DNA from: Saururus chinensis
Taxonomy: Eukaryota; Streptophyta; Magnoliopsida; Piperales; Saururaceae
DNA length: 64,000 nt
Direction: 5' to 3'
NCBI GenBank assembly: GCA_035235625.1
Contig: CP141140.1
Location: forward strand, 58,981,152 to 59,045,151
Both the position numbers and the translations under genes were made by a program. The stretch's first letter is position 1. Each line of letters starts with the position of its first letter. Below the pieces are notes generated by a model. The model saw only the letters and a program-made list of their open reading frames with translations. It searched no databases and was not told where the DNA came from. Shown piece by piece: positions 24,514 to 34,183 of the stretch.

Positions 24514-26570
24514 TGTAGCACCCCGACTTTTTAAATAACTTAAAAATCAGAGTGCTATCAATTTATAATGAAAATTGGGTCACAATCAACTGTGTATAGA
24601 AGAGTAACCTTTTATTAATTTGCATAATTACAAAATTGACAGAACATATAAAATAAGGCTCAATGTGCCTTAACAAAATCAAAGTGACGCAAAAATACAT
24701 AAATATTACATATCAAAAGAACTTGACAAAATAAATCCAAAATGCAGATCTTTCAAAGATCTACTGGCTATCTTTATTAAAATTATCCCCTTCATTTATA
24801 TCTACAACGTCTGGGGGTAGGTGGGTATATATAATACTCAATGGGTAAAGTTAAATTCTATTAACAAGCTATAGCATAAAGCATAATCAAAGACACATAA
24901 AATATTATTCTAATGATTCATACTATAAAGTCAACTTAAAATATAATTACCGATTAACATAATCAAAACATATTTCTTTTACAAAAAGTTAGATAAACAG
25001 TAGTCATTTACGTAAATCGATAAAATTGGATAAATTGTTTGTAAGTAGAATTTGATAAACCATCCACACAATTGGATAAATCATCACTCACAGAATGTCG
25101 CTGATGCTGGAGTGACATACATCCGTGCTCATAGGGTAACAAGATCAAAATGAAAGAGATTTTTCCGTGATATTTCATTTCATGGGAGCGTCATATGCTA
25201 TGCGGTACCTAGGAGTCATAACTCTGATAGCTTTTGGGTTTTATACCAAATGGCTACCCTTCAATTTCTATGATAGTCATTCATAAATGTCTTTCAAATA
25301 ATAATAATATTTTAAAATCTATATCACGATGAAATCCCACTAAGAGGTGTACAAGATGTTTTTATTTTAGTGTTTGTTTGGCCCTTAAAAGTAACTTTTT
25401 TTTAAATAATCTTTTATGAAAGAATTACAAAATTGTACGGCCTAATCGTAGCATGGAATTAGATGTTAAAGCCACGTACACTTCGTTCTTGAATTTGATT
25501 GGAGTAATGGCTAGCGGTCGAAGCCTTATCTCTTTCCCGAGCTTAAGAGCGGCAGGCAGAATCTCCCTTTGTGTCGGGACAGAATCCCCTTATGGGCTCG
25601 GAAAACAGCGGATGGAGCTTCCCCTTGCTCTGAGACTGAAACTCCTCTGTGCTTGGAATAAACGGATGGAGCTTCCCCATATGCTGGAACCAAATCTCCT
25701 TCCGGGTTTTGAAGCGGTGGATGGAGCCTCCCCTTGTGCTGGGACGTTTCTCTGTTCCAGCCCGAAAGTGACAGACAGAGCCTCTCTTAATACCGGGTCG
25801 TTTCCTCCCTTTAGAGTATCTAGCTAGAAAAAAAAAAAGACCCTCCATGACATAGAGCGCCCTCGAATTAGCTAGGATTAGTTTTTGAACGGAAAAAATT
25901 GGGCGAGAAATGACTTTGAAAAAATGGTTAAAATTTCACAACGAGCAGAGGTCAAAAGAGAGGAGAGGAGAAGAAATTATGTGAATTGAACCCATCCAAT
26001 CCCCTTTTGATAGAAAAATGGAGTCATTGTAAGTGTGCCATGTGGCACGCATCCAACGGCTAAAAGAGCATTGCATCAACACTAACGCATGCGCAACTGT
26101 AGGCCAGGGTGCACAGGCCATTAAATGGCAATGGTTTGTTGCGCAGGCCGGCCTACATTAGCATGTCTACCACATTGCGTCGGCACAATGCTTATTTTTA
26201 TTATAAAACAGCGGTAGTGCTCACACAATATTTTTTTTTAAAAAAAAAATTATATTTATTATAAAATAAATTTTAAAACTTTAAACGGGTGTAACTCCTT
26301 ACCCCGAACTCAAATTTGTGCATTCTTAATACCCATGCACTTGTATCGATGAGTCATTTGAAACAAGACCATGCAAGGGTACCTTATCTTGCAAAAATAA
26401 AATAGGTCCCGCCCACGACACGCTTCTCTAGGTTGTAGCCTATAACCCCGGTGTCCATTTTATGCATTCTTGGGCTTGATATGTTCATCTCTTAGAGCCC
26501 TACAAACAACCCTAAAGCTCATTTGAACGAATAGCGCTCAAAACACTACAAATTTTGAAAAAACTGCTAT
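24514..26570 (-). mobile_element. LTR-like sequence on the minus strand
   Basis: Read on the minus strand it ends GTCGGGGTGCTACA (boundary at 24514), a typical Ty3 LTR end. It also contains TACTCAATGGG/TACCCACCTACCCCC-type words near 24810-24845, corresponding to the TACTCACCC block of the other LTRs. The right (5') end is not defined; the U3-like part continues to about 26570. A 54-bp tandem array lies inside at 25545-25800. Confidence 0.45.
25545..25800. repeat. 54-bp tandem repeat open in both orientations
   Basis: A unit around CGGATGGAGCTTCCCC recurs at about 25557, 25611, 25665, 25720 and 25774 (54-55 bp). Because 54 is a multiple of three the array stays open: plus frame 25453-25827 with an 18-residue repeat (RMELPLALRLKLLCAWNK and variants) and minus frame 25543-25848. 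Copies have diverged at many amino-acid positions, so coding is doubtful. Confidence 0.75.
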
Positions 26571-26599
26571 TAGGCCCTAAAATTCACTAATGAGCCCAC

Positions 26600-26790
26600 A
26601 TGTTCAAATGTTCAAAATATTGAAATTTTATAAAAAAACTACTATTGGTACATATGCTAGCGCATGTTAGCATTAGTTACGTTTGATGTTAACATGTGCT
26701 AGTGGGTGGTGAACTGTCAATCTCATAGATAAAAGGCTCTTATCAAAGTTTCTTATGCTAGGCACATTGTTAGCTGGGAGTAATAAAAAT
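26600..26790. mobile_element. MITE-like fragment (CTAGCGCATGTTAGC family)
   Basis: It contains ATATGCTAGCGCATGTTAGC and AACATGTGCTAGTG with flanking AAGGCTCTTAT, a word set also seen at 39215-39385, 46310-46520 and 61862-62067. The arms are less complete here. Confidence 0.4.
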
Positions 26791-26799
26791 ACTTTCGTC

Positions 26800-27555
26800 G
26801 TTGATTGATGGAATGGTTGGCAATGCGAGCCAACTGTAGTCATGGGTTGTTGCTGAACTATCTGGAGTTCTACGTCTTCTCCTAATTTGTGTCTTTCTTT
26901 GCGAGTTCGCCTGTCTCTCCTCTGTTTCTCCATAAAGGACAGACTAGTTGTTGAATCCCATTAAGGAAGCCATAGATGAGTTTGTTTTGGATGGAAGAAG
27001 CACCTTTTTTTGGTTATTGAAGATGGAGCTTGTGTTCAAAGGATGGAGATGAAAGATGAGGAAAAGGTGTTTATCATATGCCATCAACCAACCAGCGCTT
27101 TCTAACTCTAGTCTCATGCCCAGCCTAGCTGAACTGACCACACCGTACACAAGTTCAAGAAAGACATTATGAGTATGCTATTTATATGTTTATTTGGCAG
27201 AAGTTGAGGTGCATCCTGTGACATCAAATTTCCAAATGGATTATTATTTGACGTCCTGATGTGCCTGGGCTCATGTAGCTGTGCGTGAACCCAAACTCAC
27301 CTCAACGGCCCTCTACATATTTTAATTGGGTAGCTGTCTATATAAATAACACACCTTTTATATTGAGGTATGTTTACTTAACCCTGGGATCATGATCCAA
27401 GGCATCTTCAGCAATTGCATTTTTGCTAGTGCTAGATAACACGTGTTACTAGGGCAATGTACTTTAAATAATACATACCATCTAATTTTGATTTGATGGC
27501 TCACATTACATTTCAGCCCAAATGTAAATTATTTTTTTATTTATATATAGAAAAA
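26800..27555. other. Intergenic, no gene seen
   Basis: Short minus-strand frames (26673-26933, 26944-27150) show no recognisable domain. AT content rises toward 27540. Confidence 0.35.
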
Positions 27556-27730
27556 GTTTATATGAGACCGGGCTTATATACTCCTACGTGAGCTCGGGCT
27601 CTATGGGCCGTCGGATTTATATCCGGCGGCCTATAATACTCATGGGCATTTAAACCCATGAGTATTATTGGCTACCGGATATAAATTCGACGGCCCATAA
27701 AGCCCGAGTTCACGTAGGGCTCATATAAAC
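27556..27730. mobile_element. Near-perfect palindromic MITE
   Basis: The arms 27556-27646 and 27655-27730 are complementary over about 80 bases with few mismatches: GTTTATATGAG, ACGTGAGCTCGGGCT, ATGGGCCGTCGG, TTTATATCCGG and ACTCATGGG all have inverted partners. An 8-base loop lies at 27647-27654. It sits about 110 bp downstream of the SABATH stop codon, so the transcript end could include this hairpin. Confidence 0.8.
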
Positions 27731-27840
27731 AGGACTCTTTATTTATATATTTATATATATATATATTTATATATATATATGTATGTATGTACAAACAACT
27801 TTGAACACTTTATTATGAATATAGGCGGTCTCTCTACAAC

Positions 27841-29145
27841 CTAACATTTCCTTACCAAGGAAACACAAATGAAAGTGTACTTACTGCTTCTGGTCAGCAT
27901 GCAACCTTCTGCAATCTTTTCAAACTTGTAGAATAATTGGCCCATTAACTCTTGACCAAAATGATCAGCCAAAATGGGCTCCACAGCAGCTCTTGCAATG
28001 TTTGCAACTCGCTTACCACTTGTTTGACGAACGTCTAATTCATGGCCATGATCCCAATCAATTGCCGAAACATTTAGGCGAAGGAGAGCGAATGATCCTT
28101 CCTTTTCTATCTCTGATTTCACCTCATCAACAGAGGGCAGGAAGTATGGGGCATCGAAGGCATCCAACTTCTTTTCTTCGACGATACCCTGCATTGATAA
28201 AAAATTAATCTTCTTGAATTCCGATATTCCACGGATTCTTACTGCTCAAAACCCGAATGCGAAGAAAGAAAAGAAAGATGAAGTTGAGAGAACCTCCAAA
28301 ACCATAGCACGAAGTGCTTGTTCTACAAGCGGCCAAGGCTGACAGGCTTCTTCACTCCAATATTCTGGTGTGTCTCGGCCAACGAATGTTAACACCATAC
28401 GACCTCCACAAACAATTTCCTCCGAACGTAGTCTTAGAAAGAGAGAGAAGTCCCTTTGGAACTGTGACAAGTACGCGTCCGCAACAGATCGAGGACTTGT
28501 CTCAGAAATGCATATCGCTCCCTTGTTCAGACACCCTCTCTTGTTTAACTCTTGGGGTGCCTACAAGGATTGAGAGAGATGAAATCAGAGATTATTGATT
28601 TGCATAGGTTAAAAATATTGTTGAGTGGCATGTGTATTATTGATTTCACAGTTCATACAATCTAATATCAATTACTAGTCATCGCCTATTATTTTCATTA
28701 TAAAGATTTTTCCATGTGAAATGAAGGATCATAAGCTTGCCTCTGAGAGCCAGTGGAGACTTGAGGAAGAATGGACGAAGTACATGCTTTTACTTGGGAA
28801 AAGCCTCCCATAAAAAGAACCCGGTGCTCCCACAATAGATATTGTCCCTGCTCTGTCACCTATTTTCGCCCTGATTTCTCTATGAAAACCAGCCAACGAA
28901 TTGAAAAGGGTGTTGAAATCATTCCCAGGAAGATCATTCAGGAAGACTTGGAACTCTGGCATTGGGCGGCTCAAGGATTGAGACACATCAGCAATCACGA
29001 AAAGAATATGGGAGATCATCAATAAGGCATTAGGTCCAGTGGAACAACCCAATTCAGCAACAGTAATGCTTTGGGGTATCATGCCACAGTACATTGCGGA
29101 AATGGCTTCCTCTACTATGGATTTGCAAGAATTTATGATTTTCGC
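27841..29145 (-). CDS. SABATH carboxyl methyltransferase (first exon not located)
   Basis: Three exons join in frame to 339 residues: 29145-28741, 28560-28294 and 28188-27841 (stop TAG). SABATH enzymes transfer methyl from S-adenosylmethionine to carboxyl groups of small acids (salicylate, jasmonate, benzoate, IAA and others) or to N of xanthosine derivatives. Counting from the first clear exon: SAM motif ELGCSTGPN at 31-39, FLNDLPGNDFN at 68-78, GAPGSFYGRLFP at 106-117 and HSSSSLHWLSE at 125-135. The last exon has the expected RAAVEPILADHFG and ends SLVRKC. The first intron starts GC (AG|GCAAGC), and joining there restores HWLSEAPQEL. The usual first exon (LHMNGG...SYA, about 20-25 residues) is not evident upstream; a weak candidate lies near 29445-29490. 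The gene may therefore be complete with a missed exon, or 5'-truncated. The substrate cannot be predicted. A GTAAGT word lies inside the last exon, but reading through it matches the family end. Confidence 0.9.
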
Positions 29146-30245
29146 CTGCAAGGTAAACTTATATATAATGAGCACACAGTTTTTTTTGCTTGGTAGGCAC
29201 TGAGTAGGTATATTAGCACAAAAGAAGGATATATAGATAGATACCAACAAAGAAAAGGAACCCCCCAGCCCACAGCTACACACCTACGCAAGCCGAAACA
29301 AAGTAAGAGAGGAAACACATGGCTTCTCACCCCACTTATATAGAACTTGTTATGATTTTTCAATTAGACTTTCACCCTACTAGCCACTTGCATTGTTGAT
29401 GCCTGATACCAACGAGTAGATTAAGTTGAAATGATCTGAGGATTGTATGTATGAGTATTTCTGTCCATTAATTTCAATGTGCAACCCTTCCTCTTCTCTT
29501 TTTTCATCTCCGCTGGACCACCGCTTCACATCGCACCTCCGATCGGCTTCTCTAGGGAAGTCTTCTTCACTCATCAGCCTTCAGGCAGCTCCTTGGGGAG
29601 GATGAAATCATCTGGCCCTTCTCGAGAGGGTTGTAGATAGATCCTTGGCGGTGCTAGCGTATGCTTCTTAAAAGAGCATGAATTGACAAAGTGAGGAAAT
29701 CAGTCGAGCACAAAGGCAGATTTCGAGAGCGGGAAGTGAATGACAATTCCGGTGAAAGACCAAGGGAGTTAATTCTAAGTCACAAACATAACTTCCCCAT
29801 CGTTAGACGAAGAGTTGACTGTGGTGGCAGAAGTGGTGTGGCAAGCAGCGGAGGGAAGGGAGAGACGATCGAGAAGAAGTTGCTGAGATAAGGGGATCAT
29901 AGTTGTTCGGAGTTCCTCCTCCCAAGAATACATACTACTAGACCTTATCATACAAGACATTCAGCATCGATATTAATATCAGCTGCCCTCAGTCCCTCAG
30001 TCCACCACCGGACGAATGGACCAGTGCCTCCCTCGGTCCCTTTTCTCCCTTCTTGCCTCTGCTAGACCGACACCTCCCTTTTCTCTCCTACACCAGCCAC
30101 TTTTTTTCCTGCCGATGATGTTGGTGAAGAAAGCTCGTAGCCCAGCCCGCATACAAGGTCTGGACAGGTAAACCGAGTTTTTACTCTGGAGGTTAGGGCT
30201 CGGAAAAACCCTTAATCTAACACATTATTTTATCAACACCAACCC
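29146..30245. other. Upstream region of the SABATH gene
   Basis: On the minus strand around 29445-29490 the frame 29380-29574 reads GLHIEINGQKYSYIQSS, faintly like the LHMNGG...SYA start of SABATH proteins but with indels, followed about 50 bases on by a GT donor-like site. It could be a diverged first exon or chance. The remainder shows short frames only and a pyrimidine-rich tract at 29990-30110. Confidence 0.25.
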
Positions 30246-30840
30246 TGTAATGTTCGGGAATTTTCTAAATTTTCAAAGTCAGCCATGTAAATATAATTAG
30301 GGTGTTGGACCCCTTGACCTTCTTATCAAAATAACTTAATTATTAGTTGGAATTGGTAGTTGATACCTATATGGATAGAAAATAGACAAAAAGAGCTTCA
30401 AAACGCAACAAAAAACGTGTGAATCAGAGTTCGGATAAGGGAGATATGACTGTTCAAAGTTAAATATAATGTGCAGGGCCAATTTACGCGAATTAGATGC
30501 GCGAATTGTCTGTTTAAGTCACTATACAAACCCGATTAATTAATGTGACAAAATTAATTGTTAAAGGCCCAATTTGGTTGCCTAAGTGAGGAGGTTTAGC
30601 CTAACTTCTAAGGAGATTAACAACCCGAATCCCTTCCTTATAAAAAGGATGCTTAGGGCACAGTTTGGGGGGGGGGGGGGGGGGGAAAGCAAGAACATGG
30701 CTGGTGACGGAGTTGGGGAAGTGGAAGCTCGAAGTTTTGGAGGTGGTGGATCGATGACAACCCGACGAGTAAGGTAGGATATCTTGTTAATGATTATTTG
30801 TTTACGTTGGAAGCTAATTATCAATTTCAACTTTGTTCAG
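30246..30840 (+). mobile_element. LTR-like fragment with TATA box
   Basis: It starts TGTAATGTTCGGGAATTTTC, a plausible LTR start. A TATA-like CTTATAAAAAGG lies at about 30637-30648, followed by a run of 19 G (30667-30685) and a GAGTAAGGTAGG block like the GGTAGGGG block of other LTRs here. It is cut short where the GC-rich block of the opposite-strand copy B begins. Confidence 0.4.
30667..30685 (+). repeat. Poly-G run of 19
   Basis: Uninterrupted G19, preceded by TTT. It could form a G-quadruplex and is prone to length error in sequencing. Confidence 0.9.
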
Positions 30841-31559
30841 GGCCACTGACTGACAATAGACGGCCTATGGGATATACCAGCCGGCGATAGATTAATTTGG
30901 TGATTTGGCTTCTGCCAGTGGACTTGCTGGTAGTGGAGGGGGAACAATTGGCCCTAGGCCATCGCTCAACGGACCGATACTCTCTATGAAATCGCACAGA
31001 GAAGGGGAAGCGAGATTTACACCTTGCAACCATCGTCGGGCGACAAGGCTGGGGTTCCCAGAAGTGCCCGATGCCGACGATTGGGTTGAGCTTGGCTCTT
31101 TTGCCCGGCCACAGCTTTCTACCGCCGCAACGGCCAAAATTTCAAATTCACAAAGGAATTTTCCCCTGTTTCGGCCTCAGCATCAACCGGTGGCCACGGG
31201 ACAAAGGCAAGGCTAGGTCTGTCGAATCTTTTGCTTGGCGGCGATCTGACTAGACTTGTGCCAGGCCATGGTGGCCAGCACACTCACTGGTGGCCTGAGT
31301 TCTCTATACAGAGAAACTAGAATTCTGTAGAAAGGACTGGCGTGCCACCGGTCGACGATATCGGATTTGGGAGGCCGGATTCGATCGTTTCCCCTAGCGG
31401 ATTTCATCCTCCAGTGGTTGGAGAGCCAGTCCAACGGCGATTGGATTTGGTTCAGCCGCCGCCCGCAGCCCTGCTGGTTAGCAGATCTGTGGGTCCGGTC
31501 CGATTCCAGGCTGGAACTGCATACCTGACCCGGGTTAATAAAAAAAAGAAAGCAATGTG
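30841..31559. other. GC-rich segment next to LTR-like copy B
   Basis: Overlapping frames on both strands (for example 30905-31216 plus, 30892-31137 minus) lack domains. Position and composition mirror 14135-14760 next to copy A, so this is probably retroelement leader DNA on the minus strand. Confidence 0.3.
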
Positions 31560-32498
31560 ACTGAATTGGGTCTGGTTTTAGTAGGGTTTAAGTGTGGAAA
31601 AAATTCAAGAAAATTATATAATGTCCGAGGGAACATGACGAGTAATTGAACTAAGTTTCAGATGGGAGAAAAATCTCAAAGTATGTAAAATGACTATTTT
31701 ACCTTTCAAGGTGAACTGTAATAATATTTAATTACTTGTCACAGGCTCCGGTTCAGGGTGGTTTAGGTGTTAGGAAAATTATAAAAATTTATTAATAGAC
31801 CTTGAGAGGTGTGAGAGTATCTTGACCAAGTTTCAAACTTAGAAAAAATCTCAGAGACTATAAATTGATCATTTTACTCTTTGTAGTTAAATTACTGTGT
31901 GATATTTACTTACCCAACATAGGGGCTCCAGTTCATGGGCATATAAGTAGACTTAAAAATTGGGAAAATTTCTAGTGAAAGTTTATAACGTACCCTAAAT
32001 TAAACTAAACCACTTAGGGAGGAAAAATCTCAGGGAGTGGATAATTGACCATTTTGCCCCTAGGGTTAATCGTAAACCAATGTCAACCAAGGTCGGTTCA
32101 AGGGGTTCCCGACCCCGTCACGTGCCCAGAAAATTACACTAAGTCCATGAAGTCAAGTATTAACTTTGACTTTAATTTTGGACCCATTAGATATCAATAA
32201 GGCCTTGATCAAAATGATAGAAGTACCCCTTTGAGTGAACCGCCCACATTCGTGTGAATGAGAATGCGAGTCAGTTTGAGAGTGGAGCCTTTTGAGAGGT
32301 AAATGACTTAAAATCAATAGAGGACAGTGAGATGACTATAATGACCTAAGGGAGGTTACCATACATCAGGTGGTAAAATTACCCTAATGCCCTTAGGGGC
32401 AATACATTATATTTTTGCCGAAACGTATAACATAGATAACCAAACGTTAGGGTACCTTAGAATAACGTTAAATGACTTAAAAAGGAAGGGGTGTAACA
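31560..32498 (-). mobile_element. LTR-like sequence, copy B (inverted relative to copy A)
   Basis: Read on the minus strand it begins TGTTACACCCCTTCC at 32498 and is homologous to 12962-13929 read on the plus strand. It has the same three internal units, GnTnAAATGnCCATTTTnCC-like words at about 31690, 31866 and 32046 (176-180 bp apart). No coding sequence. Confidence 0.6.
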
Positions 32499-33784
32499 CA
32501 TAGGTGACACAAAGACTTTACCGGTCACAGTGTCACAAGAAACAAGGGGAATAACCCTAATCTTAGGGTTTAAGGTAACGTATTATATACATAACTCATG
32601 CGATGTGTTATTATTTTCATTCACGGGCTTGAATTCACTGAGCCCTAGCCCTGCAAATTAGTGCAACAGGCTTTCATTTATTATTTATGTACTAGTGTGA
32701 CCTTTTATTAGGGTAAGAAACCAGACTTTCTTTGCCCAAAATAGACTCGAAGTATATCAAAATCTCCTAAATATAAAGTCTTCACTAATTCTAAATATAA
32801 ACCTACACACATGACAATAAAAGACTTATATACCCTTCCTTTCTTCAACTTTGGGTTTATTTTTCCCACTTTTATGCATTGTATTGACTCCCCTCAAGCT
32901 CCACCTCCATACTCTAGCTCATATCTACCTCCACCTCATTCTCTTTTGCTTATGTCTTCTCCACCATCTACTCCCCTGCTTTTGTCTCCCCCTCCTCCTC
33001 TGACGCCTCTTCCTCTCCTTCTCCACCTCCTCCTCCTCCTCCTCTTCCTCCTCCCTAGTATTTGGTAGGATTGTATGTGAACAAGCCATAGTCATTTAAA
33101 TTTTTTCCCTTCACATACTTCAATCTTAAAAAATAACTCATAAACAACTTCAACTACTTAAAAAGAAGATGAGCTCTCAATTGTTAGACTACCAAACTCC
33201 TTAGCAGGTTTGAAGCTAAACTACCAAATTGTCAACATTCAAACTGCCAACTTGTGAGTTATCTCCTTTTTCTCTAGCACTGGTAGCCTCTTTTTCTAGT
33301 GCTAACATCCTAGTATGGAAGATAAGTCATAGTTTAGTAGTTTGACAATTAAGAATTAGCACTTTGATTTAGCTTTAAAAGCACTAAGGAGTTTAGCAGT
33401 TTGGCAATTGAAAGCTCATAATCAAATAAAAATAAAAAACATTCTTCTTTTTAAGTAGTTTAAGTTATTTTTTATGATTAGAGCTTATAAAAAAATTTAA
33501 ATGTTTCTATGCCTCATTCGTGGTCAATATTGTCGAGAAGGAGGATGATGTTGAGCAAGGAGAGGGGAAGGAAGAGTTTGGGGTGAAGGCGGAGGGGAGT
33601 CAGAGCCAGAGCTCAAGTTAGAAGGGAGGAAATTCAGTCGAAAAATAGACCTCATGTTGAAGAAAAGGAGGAGGTACTTGAGTCTTTTATTGCCACATGT
33701 GTGAAGATGTATCTTGAGAATTAGTGCAAACCTAAACACATTTTGAGCATTGTGATATAAGGGTCCATCCTCCCCCCCCCCCCT
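32499..33784. other. Intergenic, low-complexity tracts
   Basis: No gene. A pyrimidine-rich CTCC tract at 32880-33060 produces a Leu/Pro/Ser-rich frame. Segments 33155-33260 and 33300-33430 contain inverted words (AGTAGTTTGACAATTAAGA / TCTCAATTGTTAGACTACC), perhaps a small decayed MITE. C runs of 12 and 7 lie at 33772-33791. Confidence 0.4.
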
Positions 33785-34183
33785 CCCCCCCAAACAAAAG
33801 CTCAGTACCCCCAAAAGATAAAAATAGTTATTTTTTTTTGCTTAAACCCCCCATAGTCTCCCACTCTTTTACTTAGTAGCCACCCCAATGCCATCTTCCC
33901 TTCTTTTCTCTCCGGCACCAATACTGGCGATTGACATCGCAAAAACTCTCTGGCCATATCATTCTGGCTAGAGGCGGACCTCCAACCAGATCGTTGGTGT
34001 TGGCGAGTGGTTCTACGCCAGACGTCAAATACTGGCCAGAGGTTCTCGCCAGAGACCTTTGGACTAGCCAGATACTTTATTTTTTAGGTTTAAAATATTA
34101 TTGGGGTGGGGGAATATTGAGTAATACTATAGTTTTTATTGGAGTATAGAAAGTGTAGAGGGTATTGAGCTTTTGTTGGGGGG
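33785..34183. mobile_element. MITE with 24-bp terminal inverted repeats
   Basis: The left end is CCCCCCCAAACAAAAGCTCA and continues GTACCC; the right end is GGGTATTGAGCTTTTGTTGG and continues GGGG. These are inverted copies with few differences. About 400 bp with no coding frame. The inner left part matches the inner right part weakly (TCTGGCTAG / CTAGCCAGA). Confidence 0.75.

Noticed and set aside
32811..33068. Pro/Leu/Ser-rich 85-codon frame
   Set aside because: It arises from a CTCC pyrimidine tract; no start context or domain supports a gene.
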